Assembly: GCA_005804885.1 (NCBI GenBank)
Contig: SYOX01000083.1
Location: 30,457 to 94,456, forward strand
Source: Pseudomonadota bacterium
GTDB taxonomy: Bacteria > Myxococcota_A > Bradymonadia > Bradymonadales > GCA-2716585
Length of the DNA: 64,000 nucleotides
Direction: 5' to 3'
In this document: positions 27,492-36,606 of the stretch, one piece after another
How the letters are laid out: every line of letters begins with the position of its first letter
How positions within the stretch are numbered: position 1 is the stretch's first letter
Notes under the pieces: generated by a model
The model's database searches: none
Told to the model about the DNA's origin: nothing
What the model saw: the letters and a program-made list of their open reading frames with translations, nothing else
Position numbers and translations under genes: made by a program

Positions 27492-29606
27492 ATGACCGCA
27501 CCCACCAAGATCGCCGGGGTTCTCCGCTTCCTCAACGCCAGCAAGTCCAAGGCCGCCGCCGCGATCCCCGACAAGAAGACGAACACCATCGACCCCGACG
27601 GCCTCTCGCGCCAGGGGACCGTCCTGAACATCGACGCCGCCGCCGAGGACTTCGATCGGTGCTTGCGGGCGGCGAAGGGGATGGCGACCGAGGCCACGAT
27701 GGGCAAGATCGTCGTCCGCCAGGATGGGGAGCGGCCGCGGCTCTGCTGGGTCCACGCCGGCGGCCAGGACGAGGCCCGGCTCCACCCCGACGACCCCCGC
27801 TTGCTCCTGCGCCTCGGCGACGACGCGCTCCGCATGGAGGGCCTCGGCGTCCAGTGGTCCGGCCTCTCGCCGGACGGCCGCCGCGCCGCCATCGGCGGCT
27901 ACAACGGCACGCTCTGGCTCTTCGACCTGGAGCGCGGCGAGCTGGAATCCCGGCTCATCGGCCACAAGGGCCACCTCACCTGCGGGGCCTGGGGCGCCGA
28001 CGCCCTCTTCACCGGCGAGCACAAGCCCGCCCAGCTGATCCGCTGGGGGCTCGCCGACGGCTCCCGCAAGGCCCGCGCCGTCAAGCAGCTCATGGGCGTC
28101 GCCGTCGGCGCCAAGGGCGCCTGGGTGATCGCGGCCGTCCACCGCGGCCCCGAGGCGCCGGTCTTCGACGGCGACACCCTCGCCCCCATCGCCTCCCTCG
28201 GCGGACACCACAAGGCCGCCTGCGCCGTCGCCGCCTCCCCCGACGGCCTCAACGCCCTGACCTTCGACGAGGACGCCACCCTGCGCGTCTGGAGCGCGGC
28301 AGACTGGTCCTGCACCGCCACCGTCAACATCAAGGATCACCTCGGCTACCGCGCGCGCCTGGACGACATCAAGTTCCTGCCCGGCACCCGGATCGCCGCC
28401 CTCCAGCGCGGCGGCTCCCTCGACAACCCGACCCTGACCTTCGACCTCGACACCCACGCCCTCTCCGACACCACCCGCATCAAGAGCGCCTTCATCGACA
28501 TCCACCCCGACGGCCTGCGCGCCATCGGCGCCGGCAGCAGCCTCCAGAACGACGATCGAGGGCAATCCTATTACCAGGGCCACGTCATCGACATCGCACG
28601 CGGGCAGGTCGAGCGCGCCATCGAGCCGGCCCAGAAGCGCGCCTTCTGGCGCCGCGGGCACGACCAGGCCTTCTTCGAAACCGCCAACGGGCTCGCCGGC
28701 CACGACCCGGACACCGGCCTGCGCCTGCCCGGACACGAAGGGCACCTCGGCGCCATCGACGGCCTCGCCTTCTCCCCCGACGGCCTGCGCCTCGCCTCAG
28801 GCTGCCGACACGACCGCTCCCTCCACCTCTGGGACCTGAACACCGGCCGACCCGTCGCCCGCCGCGTGAGCACCTGGGGCAACTTCCACCAGATCGCCTG
28901 GACCCCCGACAGGCTCGCCGTCCGTACCAGCAACTACGGCCACGGCGAGCTCCTGATCCTCAACCCCGACGACGCCGCCACCCTCGCCAGCCTCAAGGCC
29001 ACCCAGTCCCCCTTCGCGCCCATGGCCCTGTCCCCCGACGGCCGCATCGCCGCCGTCGGCAACACCACCGACAACATCTCCATCTTCGACCTGGACACCC
29101 TCCAGCCCCTCTGGCACATCCGCCTGCCCACCAGCAAGCTCACCGACAAGGACGAGGCCAGAGTCCTGACCTTCTCGCGCGACGGCGCCCTGCTCATCGC
29201 TCTGCTCACCTCCGGGCGCGTCGCCGCGTGGCGCCTCGACGATCAGAGCGGACCGACCCTCTTTGACACCCAGGGCGGCTTCCCCTCCCACCTCTGCCTC
29301 CTGCCCGATGGCCTCCACCTGGCCGTCTGCGCGCGCTCAAGCGTCGACCTCCACGCCCTCGACGGCGGCCTGCGCCTCGCCTCCATCCCCACCCCGTCCA
29401 GACCCTGCGCTCTGGCCGCCCACGGCGACACGCTCGCCGTCGCGCACCACCAGAGCCCCACGATCCTCCTGATCACCGACCCCCTCGGCGCCGCCAGCCG
29501 ACGCTCGCTCGACGGACACGCCGCCGACGCCCTGGCCTTCTCCCCCGACGGCGCGCGGCTGGCCTCCGGCGGCTGCCGCGGCGACATCGCCATCTGGTCT
29601 CTCTAA
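27492..29606 (+). CDS. WD40-repeat beta-propeller protein
   Basis: Repeats such as HEGHLGAIDGLAFSPDGLRLASGCRHDRSLHLWDL and LDGHAADALAFSPDGARLASGGCRGDIAIWSL; start inferred at 27492. Confidence 0.85.
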   Translation: MTAPTKIAGVLRFLNASKSKAAAAIPDKKTNTIDPDGLSRQGTVLNIDAAAEDFDRCLRAAKGMATEATMGKIVVRQDGERPRLCWVHAGGQDEARLHPDDPRLLLRLGDDALRMEGLGVQWSGLSPDGRRAAIGGYNGTLWLFDLERGELESRLIGHKGHLTCGAWGADALFTGEHKPAQLIRWGLADGSRKARAVKQLMGVAVGAKGAWVIAAVHRGPEAPVFDGDTLAPIASLGGHHKAACAVAASPDGLNALTFDEDATLRVWSAADWSCTATVNIKDHLGYRARLDDIKFLPGTRIAALQRGGSLDNPTLTFDLDTHALSDTTRIKSAFIDIHPDGLRAIGAGSSLQNDDRGQSYYQGHVIDIARGQVERAIEPAQKRAFWRRGHDQAFFETANGLAGHDPDTGLRLPGHEGHLGAIDGLAFSPDGLRLASGCRHDRSLHLWDLNTGRPVARRVSTWGNFHQIAWTPDRLAVRTSNYGHGELLILNPDDAATLASLKATQSPFAPMALSPDGRIAAVGNTTDNISIFDLDTLQPLWHIRLPTSKLTDKDEARVLTFSRDGALLIALLTSGRVAAWRLDDQSGPTLFDTQGGFPSHLCLLPDGLHLAVCARSSVDLHALDGGLRLASIPTPSRPCALAAHGDTLAVAHHQSPTILLITDPLGAASRRSLDGHAADALAFSPDGARLASGGCRGDIAIWSL

Positions 29607-29646
29607 ACCCCCGTAAACACACACCAACCTCGACCCAGGAGGCACC

Positions 29647-31359
29647 GTGACTGAGTACTTCAAGGCAAAGCAGTGGGCCATCACAGGGGCCCTTGAGAAG
29701 ATCTCACGCCGCGACGCCACCGCGCAGCTGCAGGCCAGAGGCGCCTCCGTGACCAGCTCGGTCACCACGAAGACCCACTTCCTCGTCTCGGTCAGCTTCG
29801 ACCCGGCCAACGCCAGGTGGCTCTCCAACAAGGAGACCAAGGCCCGCCAATACAACATCCCCATCTTCAACGAGGCCCAGCTCATCGCCATCCTCGCCGG
29901 CGAGGAGCCCGCCGCGATCGAGGCCCTCTCCCCCGTGGTCGAGATCGAGGAGATCCCCTCGCGCGACGCCCTGGAGCAATTCCGCGACCTCGTCTACGGC
30001 GAGCTGACCCAGACCGGCTGGGAGACGATCTGCGATCTGATCGATCAGATCGCCCCCGAAGACCTGCCCATCGTCCTGGACTACCTCCAGGGCAACCTGA
30101 GCGACGCCTCCACCGTCGAATGGGTGTTCTCCCCTCACAACTACTTCTGGAGCGTCCTTCAAACCCTCAACCCGCGCACCCTCCCCCCTCGCTGGCTCTT
30201 CGAAGTCCTGCGCGGCGAGGATCACCCCAAGCTCGCGCTGGTCCGCGTGGCCAACCTGGCCGGGCAGAAGATCAACGCCACGCTGATCAACGGCCTGATA
30301 CGCTGCACCCACCTCTCCCACATCAAGGCCGTCAACCTCAACGACAACCCCATCCCCATGAAGGCCTGGGGCGACCTGCTCCAATCCCCCCTCATGCGCC
30401 AGCCCGAGTCCCTCCACCTGGGCAAGCTCAAGATCAGCGCCGACGGCGCCGCGCTGATGGCGCACGCCCCCCTCCAGAGCACCCTCACCCACCTCATGCT
30501 CTCCAAGGTGGAGCTCCTGCGCGGCGCCGCCAGCGCCTTCTTCGCTTCCCCCGCCTGGGCCAACCTGACCTTCCTCCAGGCCCACACCATCAAGTCCACC
30601 GAGGACGTCCACGCCGCGCTGGCCGCCGCCACGCACATCAAGAAGCTGACCCACCTGACCTGGACCGACGTCAACGGCCAGGACGCCAGCCTCGCCGCCC
30701 TCCTCTCCGCAAGGCACCTGTCCGGCCTGCGCTTCCTCAGCCTGCGACGCCAGCAAAACAGCGCCGTCCCCGAGGTCGCCCTGCGCGCCATCGCCCAGGC
30801 CACCGACATGAACAGCCTCGAACACCTCGACATCATGACCACCTACTGGAGCCCCATCGACCACCCCGGCCTCCCCGAGCTCCTCGCCGCACCCCACCTC
30901 GCCTCGCTCAAGATCCTCTTCATGTCCACCGACCCCCAGGGCCTCGAAGCCCTGGCCGACGCCACTCACCTTCGCGCGCTCCAACACCTCGAGCTCAACA
31001 ACCAGTTTCCTGGCGTCGACGCCTGGGAGCGACTCCTGACCGCGAGCCACCTCGACGACCTCCTCGAGCTCCACATCACCGCCGCCCTCCCACCGGGCTT
31101 CGTCGGCCGCCTCCTGTCCTCCGATCGCATGCCCAGGCTCGCCTCGTTCGCCCTCTCCCGCACCCACCTCGACAGCGACGACATAGACGCGCTCATCAAG
31201 GCCACGCACCGAACCCCCCTCCAGAACCTCCACGCCTACATCCACAACGACGTCAGCACCCGCCAGCTCTCCGCCGCCGTCAAGGCCGATCACCTCCCCG
31301 AGGACTTCAAGCGCATCCTGAACTGGGAGCTTCATCAACGAAAATCCAATAAAAAATAA
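29647..31359 (+). CDS. BRCT-like N-terminal domain fused to leucine-rich-repeat region
   Basis: WAITGALEKISRRDATAQLQARGASVTSSVTTKTHFLVSV ... KETKARQYNIPIFNEAQLIAIL is BRCT-like; followed by LxxLxL repeats. Confidence 0.75.
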   Translation: MTEYFKAKQWAITGALEKISRRDATAQLQARGASVTSSVTTKTHFLVSVSFDPANARWLSNKETKARQYNIPIFNEAQLIAILAGEEPAAIEALSPVVEIEEIPSRDALEQFRDLVYGELTQTGWETICDLIDQIAPEDLPIVLDYLQGNLSDASTVEWVFSPHNYFWSVLQTLNPRTLPPRWLFEVLRGEDHPKLALVRVANLAGQKINATLINGLIRCTHLSHIKAVNLNDNPIPMKAWGDLLQSPLMRQPESLHLGKLKISADGAALMAHAPLQSTLTHLMLSKVELLRGAASAFFASPAWANLTFLQAHTIKSTEDVHAALAAATHIKKLTHLTWTDVNGQDASLAALLSARHLSGLRFLSLRRQQNSAVPEVALRAIAQATDMNSLEHLDIMTTYWSPIDHPGLPELLAAPHLASLKILFMSTDPQGLEALADATHLRALQHLELNNQFPGVDAWERLLTASHLDDLLELHITAALPPGFVGRLLSSDRMPRLASFALSRTHLDSDDIDALIKATHRTPLQNLHAYIHNDVSTRQLSAAVKADHLPEDFKRILNWELHQRKSNKK

Positions 31360-31588
31360 CGCTACAGCCCTTCATCATCTCCAACCCATACCGTTGAGGA
31401 CATATCCCGCCCACCGCCTCTCAACCCCCCCCTGCCCCCACCTCGCCGTATCAAAAATCGACGCAATGCTGTCAACGCAATATCGATTTACAACACAACG
31501 GCGGCACCTCAGACTGGATCTCGTCACGACGCCTGACCGCACGGAGAAGGAAACCCCCGCCGCGCAGGCGCCGAACCCAGGAGAGGCC

Positions 31589-33091
31589 ATGAACATCAGA
31601 CTCGCCCCCTTCCTTTTCTTGCCGATCGCGCTGGCGATAGGCTGCGCCGAGCAAGAGCCGGCCGACGGCGCCCTCGACATCGACGATCCCGCCGAGGAGC
31701 CCGACGCCAGGCTCTACGCCCCGCCGGCTGAGCGCCCGAGCGTGACCCTGACGCCAACCCAGGAGCCCTGCGGCGTGATCGCGTCGCTGTCCCTCTCCAC
31801 GATGGACATCGACAACGACACCACGCACGCCGTCGCCACGGTCGAGGAGGAGCAGGACGCCGCAGGCCTGCTGTCGAGCCAGACCCTCCGGTGGCTCGAC
31901 CAGGCCGGGGTCGTCCGCCAGGAGCGCGTCGCCCTGATCTCGCCGGCGCAATGCCTCGGGCTGCTGACCTTGAAAAAGTTCAATGAAGACGGCCAGATCA
32001 CCGAAGAGCGCGTCGAGGTCGTCGACCCCAACTTCGTCGGCTCCATCATGGCCTACGTGATCGTCGTCTCCACGACCCGGCGCTGGACCTACGACGCCGA
32101 GGGCCGCGAGATCCACGTCCAGTCCGACTTCGACTTCGACGGCACCTTCGACCACCACATCTGGAGCGCCTACGACGACGAGGGCCGCCTCGTCCGGCGC
32201 GAGAACACCCTCGAAGGCCTCGACCCCGACTCCCTCATCGGCACCCTGGGGTGGGGCGCCGAGGCCCTGCTTGAGACGTGGACCTACGACGCGCGCGGCA
32301 ACACGCTGGTCGAGACGGCCGAACACCCGCGCTGGTCACGGCGCATCGAGCAGACCTTCGACGCCCAGGACAGGCTCCTGACCCTCCGCCGCTTCGAAAG
32401 CGGCGCGCTGGCCGAGGACACCGCGCGCACATGGCGACCCGACGGCCAGCCCCTGACCCTCCGCACCCACAACCCCCAATACCAGGACACCCAGGTGACG
32501 TGGTTCTACACCGACGAGGGCACGCTCGCCCGCGTCGACAGCTTCGAGGACTTCGGGGCAGACGGGCTCTTCGACCGCCTCAACCGCGAGCACTTCGACA
32601 CCAGGGGACTGCGAACCCTCTACGAGCAGGATCAGCCCTTCGACGGCCGCATCGACTGGCGCGAGCGCGCCCGCTTCGACGAGGCCGGCCGGATGATCTG
32701 GGCCCAGAGCGTCAACGAGGCCGAGGGCGCCGTCGTCTCCGAGATCCGCTGGACCTTCAACGACGCGGGCCTGGAGATCGCCGAGGCCGTGGTCGTCCGA
32801 GGCTGGCAGGGCATGCACGCGCTCAAGAGCACCGACTACGACCCCGCCGGCAACCCGCTGCGCGTCGCCTGGACCGATGAGCGCGGCCAGCTCCTGCGCG
32901 AGCACCGCTTCAACTACGACGACGCCGGGAGGCTCTTGACCGAGGCCCACGATCAGGACGGCGACGGCGACGACGACCTCTCGCACGCGCAGACCTGGGA
33001 TCGGGGCGGCAACCTCCTGCTCGACACCTGGGACCACGACGGCGACGGGATCGCCGACCGCCTCCACTTCCTCCACTACGCGCCCTTCTGA
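31589..33091 (+). CDS. YD/RHS-like repeat lipoprotein
   Basis: Lipobox ALAIGC; repeats TYDARGNTLVETAEH, FDAQDRLLTLRRF, YDPAGNPLRVAW, NYDDAGRLLTEAHDQDGDGDDD. Confidence 0.75.
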   Translation: MNIRLAPFLFLPIALAIGCAEQEPADGALDIDDPAEEPDARLYAPPAERPSVTLTPTQEPCGVIASLSLSTMDIDNDTTHAVATVEEEQDAAGLLSSQTLRWLDQAGVVRQERVALISPAQCLGLLTLKKFNEDGQITEERVEVVDPNFVGSIMAYVIVVSTTRRWTYDAEGREIHVQSDFDFDGTFDHHIWSAYDDEGRLVRRENTLEGLDPDSLIGTLGWGAEALLETWTYDARGNTLVETAEHPRWSRRIEQTFDAQDRLLTLRRFESGALAEDTARTWRPDGQPLTLRTHNPQYQDTQVTWFYTDEGTLARVDSFEDFGADGLFDRLNREHFDTRGLRTLYEQDQPFDGRIDWRERARFDEAGRMIWAQSVNEAEGAVVSEIRWTFNDAGLEIAEAVVVRGWQGMHALKSTDYDPAGNPLRVAWTDERGQLLREHRFNYDDAGRLLTEAHDQDGDGDDDLSHAQTWDRGGNLLLDTWDHDGDGIADRLHFLHYAPF

Positions 33092-33249
33092 GACACGGCG
33101 GCGCGGGCGGGCGGGGTCTCCAGAGCCTCTGCCCTGTCAACCCGATGGTGAGCGATACTGGTTGGCCTCGAGCTTGAGGACGATGGGGCCGAATCAGGAA
33201 AAATGATGGGGAAAAGAAACCTCCGCCCGAGGTGGCGCGCTGAGATTGC

Positions 33250-33322
33250 GTGGATAGGCGGGAGTTGAACCCGCTGCCTCCGGTTCTCAAAACCGATGCT
33301 CTACCAAGTGAGCTACTACCGC
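33250..33322 (-). tRNA. tRNA-like gene, anticodon UGA read by eye, class I variable loop; possibly decayed
   Basis: GCGGTAG TA GCTC ACTTGGTA GAGC A TCGGT TTTGAGA ACCGG AGGCA GCGGG TTCAACT CCCGC CTATCCA; acceptor pairs only 5/7. Confidence 0.5.
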
Positions 33323-33353
33323 TTGTAAGCGCGATCGAATGGGCGGAAGTCAG

Positions 33354-33485
33354 TGAGGCCGTGTGGAATCGAACCACATGCTTGTAGGCAGCGCGATGGA
33401 GATCCCCGAAGGAGATCGAGCTCGGATGCCGGAGTGTTACTTCTCGGGTAAGGAGAGTGAAGGCACCAACCTTCGTAACGGCCTC
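33354..33485 (-). ncRNA. tRNA-like structure with expanded internal region (~131 nt)
   Basis: Canonical T-arm TGTGG TTCGATT CCACA followed by CGGCCTC, which pairs perfectly with GAGGCCG at the distal 5' end; internal hairpin GATCTCC TTC GGGGATC. Confidence 0.35.
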
Positions 33486-33522
33486 AGTCGCGAACCCCGA
33501 AGGGATCGCCTTCTAGAACAGG

Positions 33523-33595
33523 CGGGAGTGACGGGATTTGAACCCGCACCATCCTGATCGACAATCAGGCGCTCTTCCAGTTGAGCTACACACCC
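33523..33595 (-). tRNA. tRNA-Asp(GTC)
   Basis: GGGTGTG TA GCTC AACTGGAA GAGC ... CCTGA TTGTCGA TCAGG ... GCGGG TTCAAAT CCCGT CACTCCC; cloverleaf by eye, one acceptor mismatch. Confidence 0.9.
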
Positions 33596-33637
33596 GCGAT
33601 CATTCGGGATTCACGATCTTCGACCGCAACCCCCGAG

Positions 33638-33708
33638 AGCCTGAGACGGGATTCGAACCCGCGTCGCCGGCCTGGCAAGCCAGCATTCTACCATTGAACC
33701 ACCCAGGC
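33638..33708 (-). tRNA. tRNA-Gly(GCC)
   Basis: GCCTGGG TG GTTC AATGGTA GAAT G CTGGC TTGCCAG GCCGG ... GCGGG TTCGAAT CCCGT CTCAGGC. Confidence 0.9.
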
Positions 33709-33987
33709 GCTGTCGGGCGTTGTCGGCTTGAGCACCTTGCTTCGTTCCGCCTTGCCTCGACGACCCCACTCAAAAGCAGCCCCCGTGCCAGATCGCACCA
33801 ACCCCGACAAACACGGGATCGGCGCGCTTCCATCGGCCCGATCGCCCCTCATGCACGCGATGGGGCTATAAGTCGCGATAAGGCTGGCTAGACGGCCTCC
33901 GGGGTGCCTGGAGGCGCCCCTTGGAAATCACGGGCGGCGCGCTACACTGTCCATCGCCGCGATCGACGAACCATCCGAGAGGGAGAC

Positions 33988-34776
33988 ATGACCGCGCGGA
34001 TCTTGCTGGTGGGGCTCGACCCCCCTGAGACGGACCCCATCGTCGAGCGCGTCGAGGCGCGCTGCGTCGTCCACCCGGCGCTGCCCCGGATCAAGGTCGT
34101 CGAGGGTCGGCTCCTGACCCAGGGGCCGAGCTCGGTGGCCTTCGTGGAGATCGACAAGGTCGTCTTCCACGGCATCTTCGCGGACGACTTCGACTTTTTG
34201 TGCGGGCTGGCCCTCTGGGGCGGCCCCTGCTTCCCGGACGCGATGGCGATGATGGACTGCCGCCTCAAGCTCCCCGGCCTCATCCGGGCCAGCCGCGTCA
34301 GCCGCTTCGGCGCCGCAGCGCGCGGCTTCGCGGGCCGGGGCACGCGCCTCAAGGCCGAGGCCGAGACGGTCGCCAAGTGGGGCAACTGGCATTGCGGCGA
34401 GGACAAGGCGCGCTTCACGGGCGACTTCGAGGCCCAGGAGGCGACCTGGTTTGAGCCCTTCTTCACCGGGCAGGCCGTCCGCGTCGTCGCCATCGGACAG
34501 CGCCATTGGCAGATCCGCCTGGGCGGCGAGGGCTGGCTCAAGTCCATCCACCACGCCGACGCGGACTTCATGGCGCTGGATCCTGAGCTGCTTGAGGACA
34601 CCCTGCGCCTCCGAGCGCACTTCGGCCTGGATCTGATCGGGGTCGATTACATCGTCGGCGACGACGGGCACAAACACCTGCTGGAGGTCAACCACATCCC
34701 CTCGGTGACCTGCTTCGCCGAGATCCGACAGGCGTGGCTCGATCAGGTCACCGAATGGATCGACCGCCCCGCCTGA
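33988..34776 (+). CDS. ATP-grasp-fold family protein
   Basis: Ends with LDLIGVDYIVGDDGHKHLLEVNHIPSVTCF, an ATP-grasp-type D...LEVN motif; ATG at 33988 after GGGAG. Confidence 0.6.
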   Translation: MTARILLVGLDPPETDPIVERVEARCVVHPALPRIKVVEGRLLTQGPSSVAFVEIDKVVFHGIFADDFDFLCGLALWGGPCFPDAMAMMDCRLKLPGLIRASRVSRFGAAARGFAGRGTRLKAEAETVAKWGNWHCGEDKARFTGDFEAQEATWFEPFFTGQAVRVVAIGQRHWQIRLGGEGWLKSIHHADADFMALDPELLEDTLRLRAHFGLDLIGVDYIVGDDGHKHLLEVNHIPSVTCFAEIRQAWLDQVTEWIDRPA

Positions 34777-35603
34777 GCCTCCCGCCCATCAACGCCCCTC
34801 CCCTGACCGTCCAGCGCCCGCTCGATCCCCAGCACGCAGACCCCCGAGGCCAGCCGGTGGGGCCGCCTGAGCGCCGCGTCGACGAAGGCGAGCCCCGCGT
34901 CGCAGGCCGCCTCCAGCCCGTCGCCGTGGGCCAGCCGCGCCGCGATCGCCGCCGAGAGCACGCAGCCGGTCCCGTGCGTGTCGACGCCCTCCGCCCGAGG
35001 GCGCCTCCATCGACGCACAAGCCCTTGATCCCAAAGAAGATCTTCGGGTTCTCCGGAGAGGTGGCCCCCCTTGAGCAGGACGGGGCAGCGGGCGAGCCGG
35101 GCGAGCTCGGCGGCGGCGTCGGCCATGTCGCCTCGGCCGATCGAGCCCGGCGGGAGGGCGAGCAGCGCGCAGGCCTCATCAATGTTGGGGGTCACCAGGG
35201 CCGCCATCGGCAGGAGCGCGCCGCGCAGCGCCTCGACCCCCTCGGCGTCGAGCAGGCGAGCGCCGCTGGTGGAGATCATCACCGGATCGACCACGGGCCG
35301 GAGCCCTCGGCGGGCCAGGATCTCGGCGACGCGGGACACCGTCGCGGCCGACCAGAGCATCCCCGTCTTGACCGCGCGGACCTCGAAGCCCTCCAGCACG
35401 GCCTTGAGTTGCGCCTCGACCAGATCGACCGCGACCCCCTCGACGCGGCGCACGCCGTCGAGGTTCTGCGCCGTCAGGGCCGTGATCACCGTCAAGGGGT
35501 GGACCCCGCAGGCCGCCATCACCCGCAGATCCGCCTGCACCCCGGCCCCCGCGCCCGTGTCCGAGCCCGCCACCGTCAACCCCGCCGGGATGTCCACCCT
35601 CAC
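34743..35603 (-). CDS. thiD: Hydroxymethylpyrimidine/phosphomethylpyrimidine kinase
   Basis: LTVAGSDTGAGAGVQADLRVMAACGVHPLTVITALTAQN ... VVDPVMISTSGARLL ... DTHGTGCVLSAAIAARLAHG. Confidence 0.92.
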   Translation of the reverse strand: MRVDIPAGLTVAGSDTGAGAGVQADLRVMAACGVHPLTVITALTAQNLDGVRRVEGVAVDLVEAQLKAVLEGFEVRAVKTGMLWSAATVSRVAEILARRGLRPVVDPVMISTSGARLLDAEGVEALRGALLPMAALVTPNIDEACALLALPPGSIGRGDMADAAAELARLARCPVLLKGGHLSGEPEDLLWDQGLVRRWRRPRAEGVDTHGTGCVLSAAIAARLAHGDGLEAACDAGLAFVDAALRRPHRLASGVCVLGIERALDGQGRGVDGREAQAGRSIHSVT

Positions 35604-35620
35604 CTGCTCTTCCCTCCCCT

Positions 35621-36190
35621 TCAAGCCGCCACGTCCTCGCCGCGCACCACCGCCAGCGCCGCCCCGCCCGCCTCCACCTCGTCGAGCACCGCCACGAGCC
35701 GCCGCAGCGTCTCCACCGGCATCAACTCCCAGTCGCAGCGCTCCAGGCGGCGCGCGCAGCGCATCGCCTCCAGGAGCTGGAAGTCGGCCTCCTCGGCGGG
35801 CTTGATCCGCTTGCTGCCCATCCTCGACAACTCCAGCAACCACCCGCCACGCAACAGGAAACGCCTCAGCCGCCCCCCTCGCCGAACCGCCACGATCTCC
35901 TCCCCGACGAAGGCCACGGGCTCGATGCACAGAAGCCGGCCGCCCTCGTAGATCGCCACCTGCGCGCCCTCGGCCATCATCTGAAGCTCCGCGCTGATGG
36001 GCCTGAGCCGAAAGCGCCCGCAAGCGAACTCCTCGAAGATCCCCATCTGGATCAGCCCCTCGATGGTCTTGGCGTGGACACCCTCCATCTGGAGCCCCCT
36101 GAAGGTCAGCTCCCCGTGCACCCGCAGCGCCTCCATCGCCTGCTGATCAGCCTCCAGGAGCTCCAGATCCAGCGCCTGCTGCGGGTTCAT
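35621..36190 (-). CDS. Hypothetical protein
   Basis: MNPQQALDLELLEADQQAMEALRVHGELTFRGLQMEGV...; overlaps the upstream small ORF by 4 bp (probable translational coupling). Confidence 0.6.
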   Translation of the reverse strand: MNPQQALDLELLEADQQAMEALRVHGELTFRGLQMEGVHAKTIEGLIQMGIFEEFACGRFRLRPISAELQMMAEGAQVAIYEGGRLLCIEPVAFVGEEIVAVRRGGRLRRFLLRGGWLLELSRMGSKRIKPAEEADFQLLEAMRCARRLERCDWELMPVETLRRLVAVLDEVEAGGAALAVVRGEDVAA

Positions 36191-36477
36191 CGCTCCCCTC
36201 CTGCCTCGACCTCCGGCGCCGGGTAGGGAGAGCCCGCTGGCTTGTAGATCACCGACCCGGAGCTCGGGTGGACGAGGATCTCGCCCTGGGCCTCCAGGAT
36301 CTCCAGGCGCTCCCGGATCGCCCCGGCGATCATCTCCAGCAGCGCCGCCTCCGGCACCCAGCACAGCGCCCTGTGTATCCCCTCGACCACGTCCTGAGGC
36401 AAGCCCATCACCACCCCGACCAGACCCCCCGACGACGACTCCATCTCAACCTCCCCGACCCGAAGACCTCGCCTCAC
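36187..36477 (-). CDS. Hypothetical small protein
   Basis: 96 aa; 4-bp overlap with the following gene. Confidence 0.55.
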   Translation of the reverse strand: MRRGLRVGEVEMESSSGGLVGVVMGLPQDVVEGIHRALCWVPEAALLEMIAGAIRERLEILEAQGEILVHPSSGSVIYKPAGSPYPAPEVEAGGER

Positions 36478-36606
36478 CCCCGCGATCCCTCCTCGAAGAG
36501 GGTCGCGGCGCTCCCAGGTGCCTTCTTACGACATTACTGATGACACGTTCAGAGTGTCAAGCGTTCAGCTTATCGGTGTGGTGGCGATCTGGCGAGGCGG
36601 TCGAGA

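Noticed and set aside
27338-29266. 642-aa plus-strand ORF in an alternative frame over the WD40 gene
   Set aside because: R/P-rich; the WD40 repeats are in the 27492-29606 frame.
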